Positions 5,778 to 6,607 of a stretch of 6,607 bases of DNA are shown here, one piece after another. Source of the DNA: Pseudomonadota bacterium (GTDB lineage: Bacteria > Myxococcota_A > Polyangia > Polyangiales > Polyangiaceae); NCBI GenBank assembly GCA_023411445.1, contig JAEYOT010000314.1:1-6607 (forward strand), written 5' to 3'. The notes beneath the pieces were generated by a model. The model saw only the letters and a list, made by a program, of their open reading frames with translations. It did not search any database and was not told where the DNA came from. The number at the start of each line of letters is the position of its first letter. The stretch's first letter is position 1. The translations under genes were made by a program, and so were the position numbers.

Positions 5778-5787
5778 CAACCGGTTG
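5778..5787. promoter_or_regulatory. Perfect palindrome CAACCGGTTG
   Basis: A perfect 10-bp palindrome ending 31 bases before the CBM6-like ATG, with its centre 34 bases from that of the 20-bp dyad. It may be an operator near the transcription start. Function is inferred from position only. Confidence 0.3.
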
Positions 5788-5810
5788 TGGGAGATCAAGT
5801 CGAATGGAAA

Positions 5811-5815
5811 GAGGG
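5811..5815 (+). promoter_or_regulatory. Ribosome binding site of the CBM6-like gene
   Basis: GAGGG lies 3 bases before the ATG at 5819 (4 after GAGG). The spacing is short but usable, and together with the signal peptide it fixes this start. It is the clearest Shine-Dalgarno sequence in the window. Confidence 0.6.
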
Positions 5816-5818
5816 ACC

Positions 5819-6607
5819 ATGTCAGTATTCTTGCGCCTTGCGCTCTCGCTGTTCATTGCCGCCACGGCAAGCAGCGCAGAAGCTCAGTTCTACCGAAACG
5901 CCTACATTGAAACGGAGTGCCCTGACGGCGCATCGGGCAGCTACGCCAGCCAGCAGACCAGCATTGCCGGCTTTTCCGGAGCTGGCTACGTACGCAGCGC
6001 AGGCAACACCACCGCTGCTACGTTCAACAACACCAGCACCGATCGCGCTACCTACACTTTCAAAGCGTACCGGCATGGCACGTTCGTTCCGTGGTTTCGC
6101 GTCAACACGAACAATAGCGGAGCGGACGACTCGTTCTTCTATCGCATCGATGGCGGGAGCTGGATCACGGTCAACGACATCCCCGCGGGGAGCGGCTGGC
6201 GCTGGGTCAGCGCACCCGGGCAATACATGGGCCCTGGCAATCATACGCTAGAAATTGCCAATCGTGAGGATGGCCTCAACATCGACAAGTTCGGCATACT
6301 GATCGACGGCAGCGCCGCGCCGACTGGCGTGGGCGGAGCCGCCTACAATTGCCCGACACCGCTGTACTTCGAGAGCGAGTGTCGCACGAGCGGCAGGGGT
6401 CACTACGTTTGGGACAGGAAGAGCAAAGCCGGCTTCTCGGGGCGCGGCTATGTGGAAACCACGGTCACGAGCAGCAATGCCAGCACCAGTGGTGACGAGG
6501 CCGAGTATCCATTCGAAGCAGCAGGCGGCGCTTACAATCTCTTCTTCCGCGTTCACACCAACTCGAGCGGTAACAGCGACTCGTGGTTTTACCGCGTGGA
6601 CAATGGG
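5819..6607 (+). CDS. Secreted tandem CBM6-like carbohydrate-binding protein (3' end cut)
   Basis: The frame is open for 263 codons and runs off the window edge, so the C-terminus and any catalytic domain are unseen. A signal peptide (hydrophobic core about 4-17) ends at SSAEA before Q23, so the protein is exported. Residues 29-162 form a CBM6-like beta-sandwich module: YIETEC, GFSGAGYV, a beta region up to FRVNTNNSGADDSFFYRIDGG, GSGWRWV, and NHTLEIANREDGLNIDKFGI. A second module begins at 183 (YFESEC, GFSGRGYV, FRVHTNSSGNSDSWFYRVDNG) and is cut before its end. Known modules of this type bind polysaccharide chains, and the DSFFYR..GG.W segment resembles the part bearing aromatic ligand-stacking residues. 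The full protein could be a polysaccharide-degrading enzyme or an adhesin. Third codon positions use more A and T than the other genes here. Another galactose-binding-like family is possible. Confidence 0.8.
   Translation, partial: MSVFLRLALSLFIAATASSAEAQFYRNAYIETECPDGASGSYASQQTSIAGFSGAGYVRSAGNTTAATFNNTSTDRATYTFKAYRHGTFVPWFRVNTNNSGADDSFFYRIDGGSWITVNDIPAGSGWRWVSAPGQYMGPGNHTLEIANREDGLNIDKFGILIDGSAAPTGVGGAAYNCPTPLYFESECRTSGRGHYVWDRKSKAGFSGRGYVETTVTSSNASTSGDEAEYPFEAAGGAYNLFFRVHTNSSGNSDSWFYRVDNG

Larger units (their letters stand above)
5397..5818. other. Divergent regulatory region without a gene
   Basis: This 422-base stretch separates the sigma gene (-) from the CBM6-like gene (+), so promoters for both should be here. 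It holds a minus-strand terminator-like hairpin, several perfect or near-perfect palindromes and a short direct repeat, listed separately. An A/T-rich island at about 5608-5624 (GAAACATAAAGAA) stands out in the GC-rich background. On the minus strand it reads TTTATG, a possible but unproven -10 element. Small open frames here have no recognisable product and codon use that is not clearly coding. Confidence 0.6.

Noticed and set aside
1..6607. Search for tRNA, rRNA, CRISPR arrays, insertion sequences or attachment sites
   Set aside because: No cloverleaf, no regularly spaced repeats and no transposase or integrase motifs were seen on either strand.

Overview
The window looks like chromosomal DNA of a high-GC deltaproteobacterium of the myxobacterial type (Polyangia/Myxococcota). 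The basis is the very GC-rich coding style, an RNA polymerase sigma factor of the myxobacterial type, a transmembrane Ser/Thr kinase, and secreted eukaryote-like repeat proteins. The genus cannot be named from the sequence.

Layout: (1) 1-476 holds a strong rho-independent terminator for a gene that ends before the window, then about 400 bases with no convincing gene, ending in a stable leader hairpin. (2) 477-3049 (+) is a two-gene unit. A secreted or periplasmic PEGA-like protein with two C-terminal membrane segments overlaps by 4 bases a TTG-started lipoprotein, which carries a cysteine-rich stalk and a seven-bladed RCC1-like propeller. (3) 3070-5396 (-) is a second two-gene unit, transcribed towards the first: a sigma-70-family factor (4572-5396) followed after 17 bases by a one-pass membrane Ser/Thr protein kinase (3070-4554). 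The two units converge with only 20 bases between them. (4) 5397-5818 is a divergent regulatory region with a terminator-like hairpin facing the sigma gene and several palindromes. (5) 5819 to the window end (+) is the start of a secreted protein with tandem CBM6-like modules. It is cut by the window edge.

How the genes may work together (inference): the kinase has an N-terminal cysteine cluster resembling the zinc-binding anti-sigma domain, and its gene directly follows a sigma factor gene. Kinase and sigma factor could therefore form an envelope-to-transcription signalling pair. The opposing operon encodes two exported proteins, one of a type I associate with myxobacterial kinase loci and one a lipoprotein with a probable ligand-binding propeller. 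They are candidate extracytoplasmic partners, but nothing in the sequence proves a link. The CBM6-like gene is divergent from the sigma gene and could be a target of it.

The most interesting observations are the ungapped 103-residue duplication in the cysteine-rich stalk, the invariant Cys-X10-Cys pair in all seven propeller blades, the degenerate anti-sigma-like domain on the kinase, and the terminator placed upstream of the sigma gene in its own direction.
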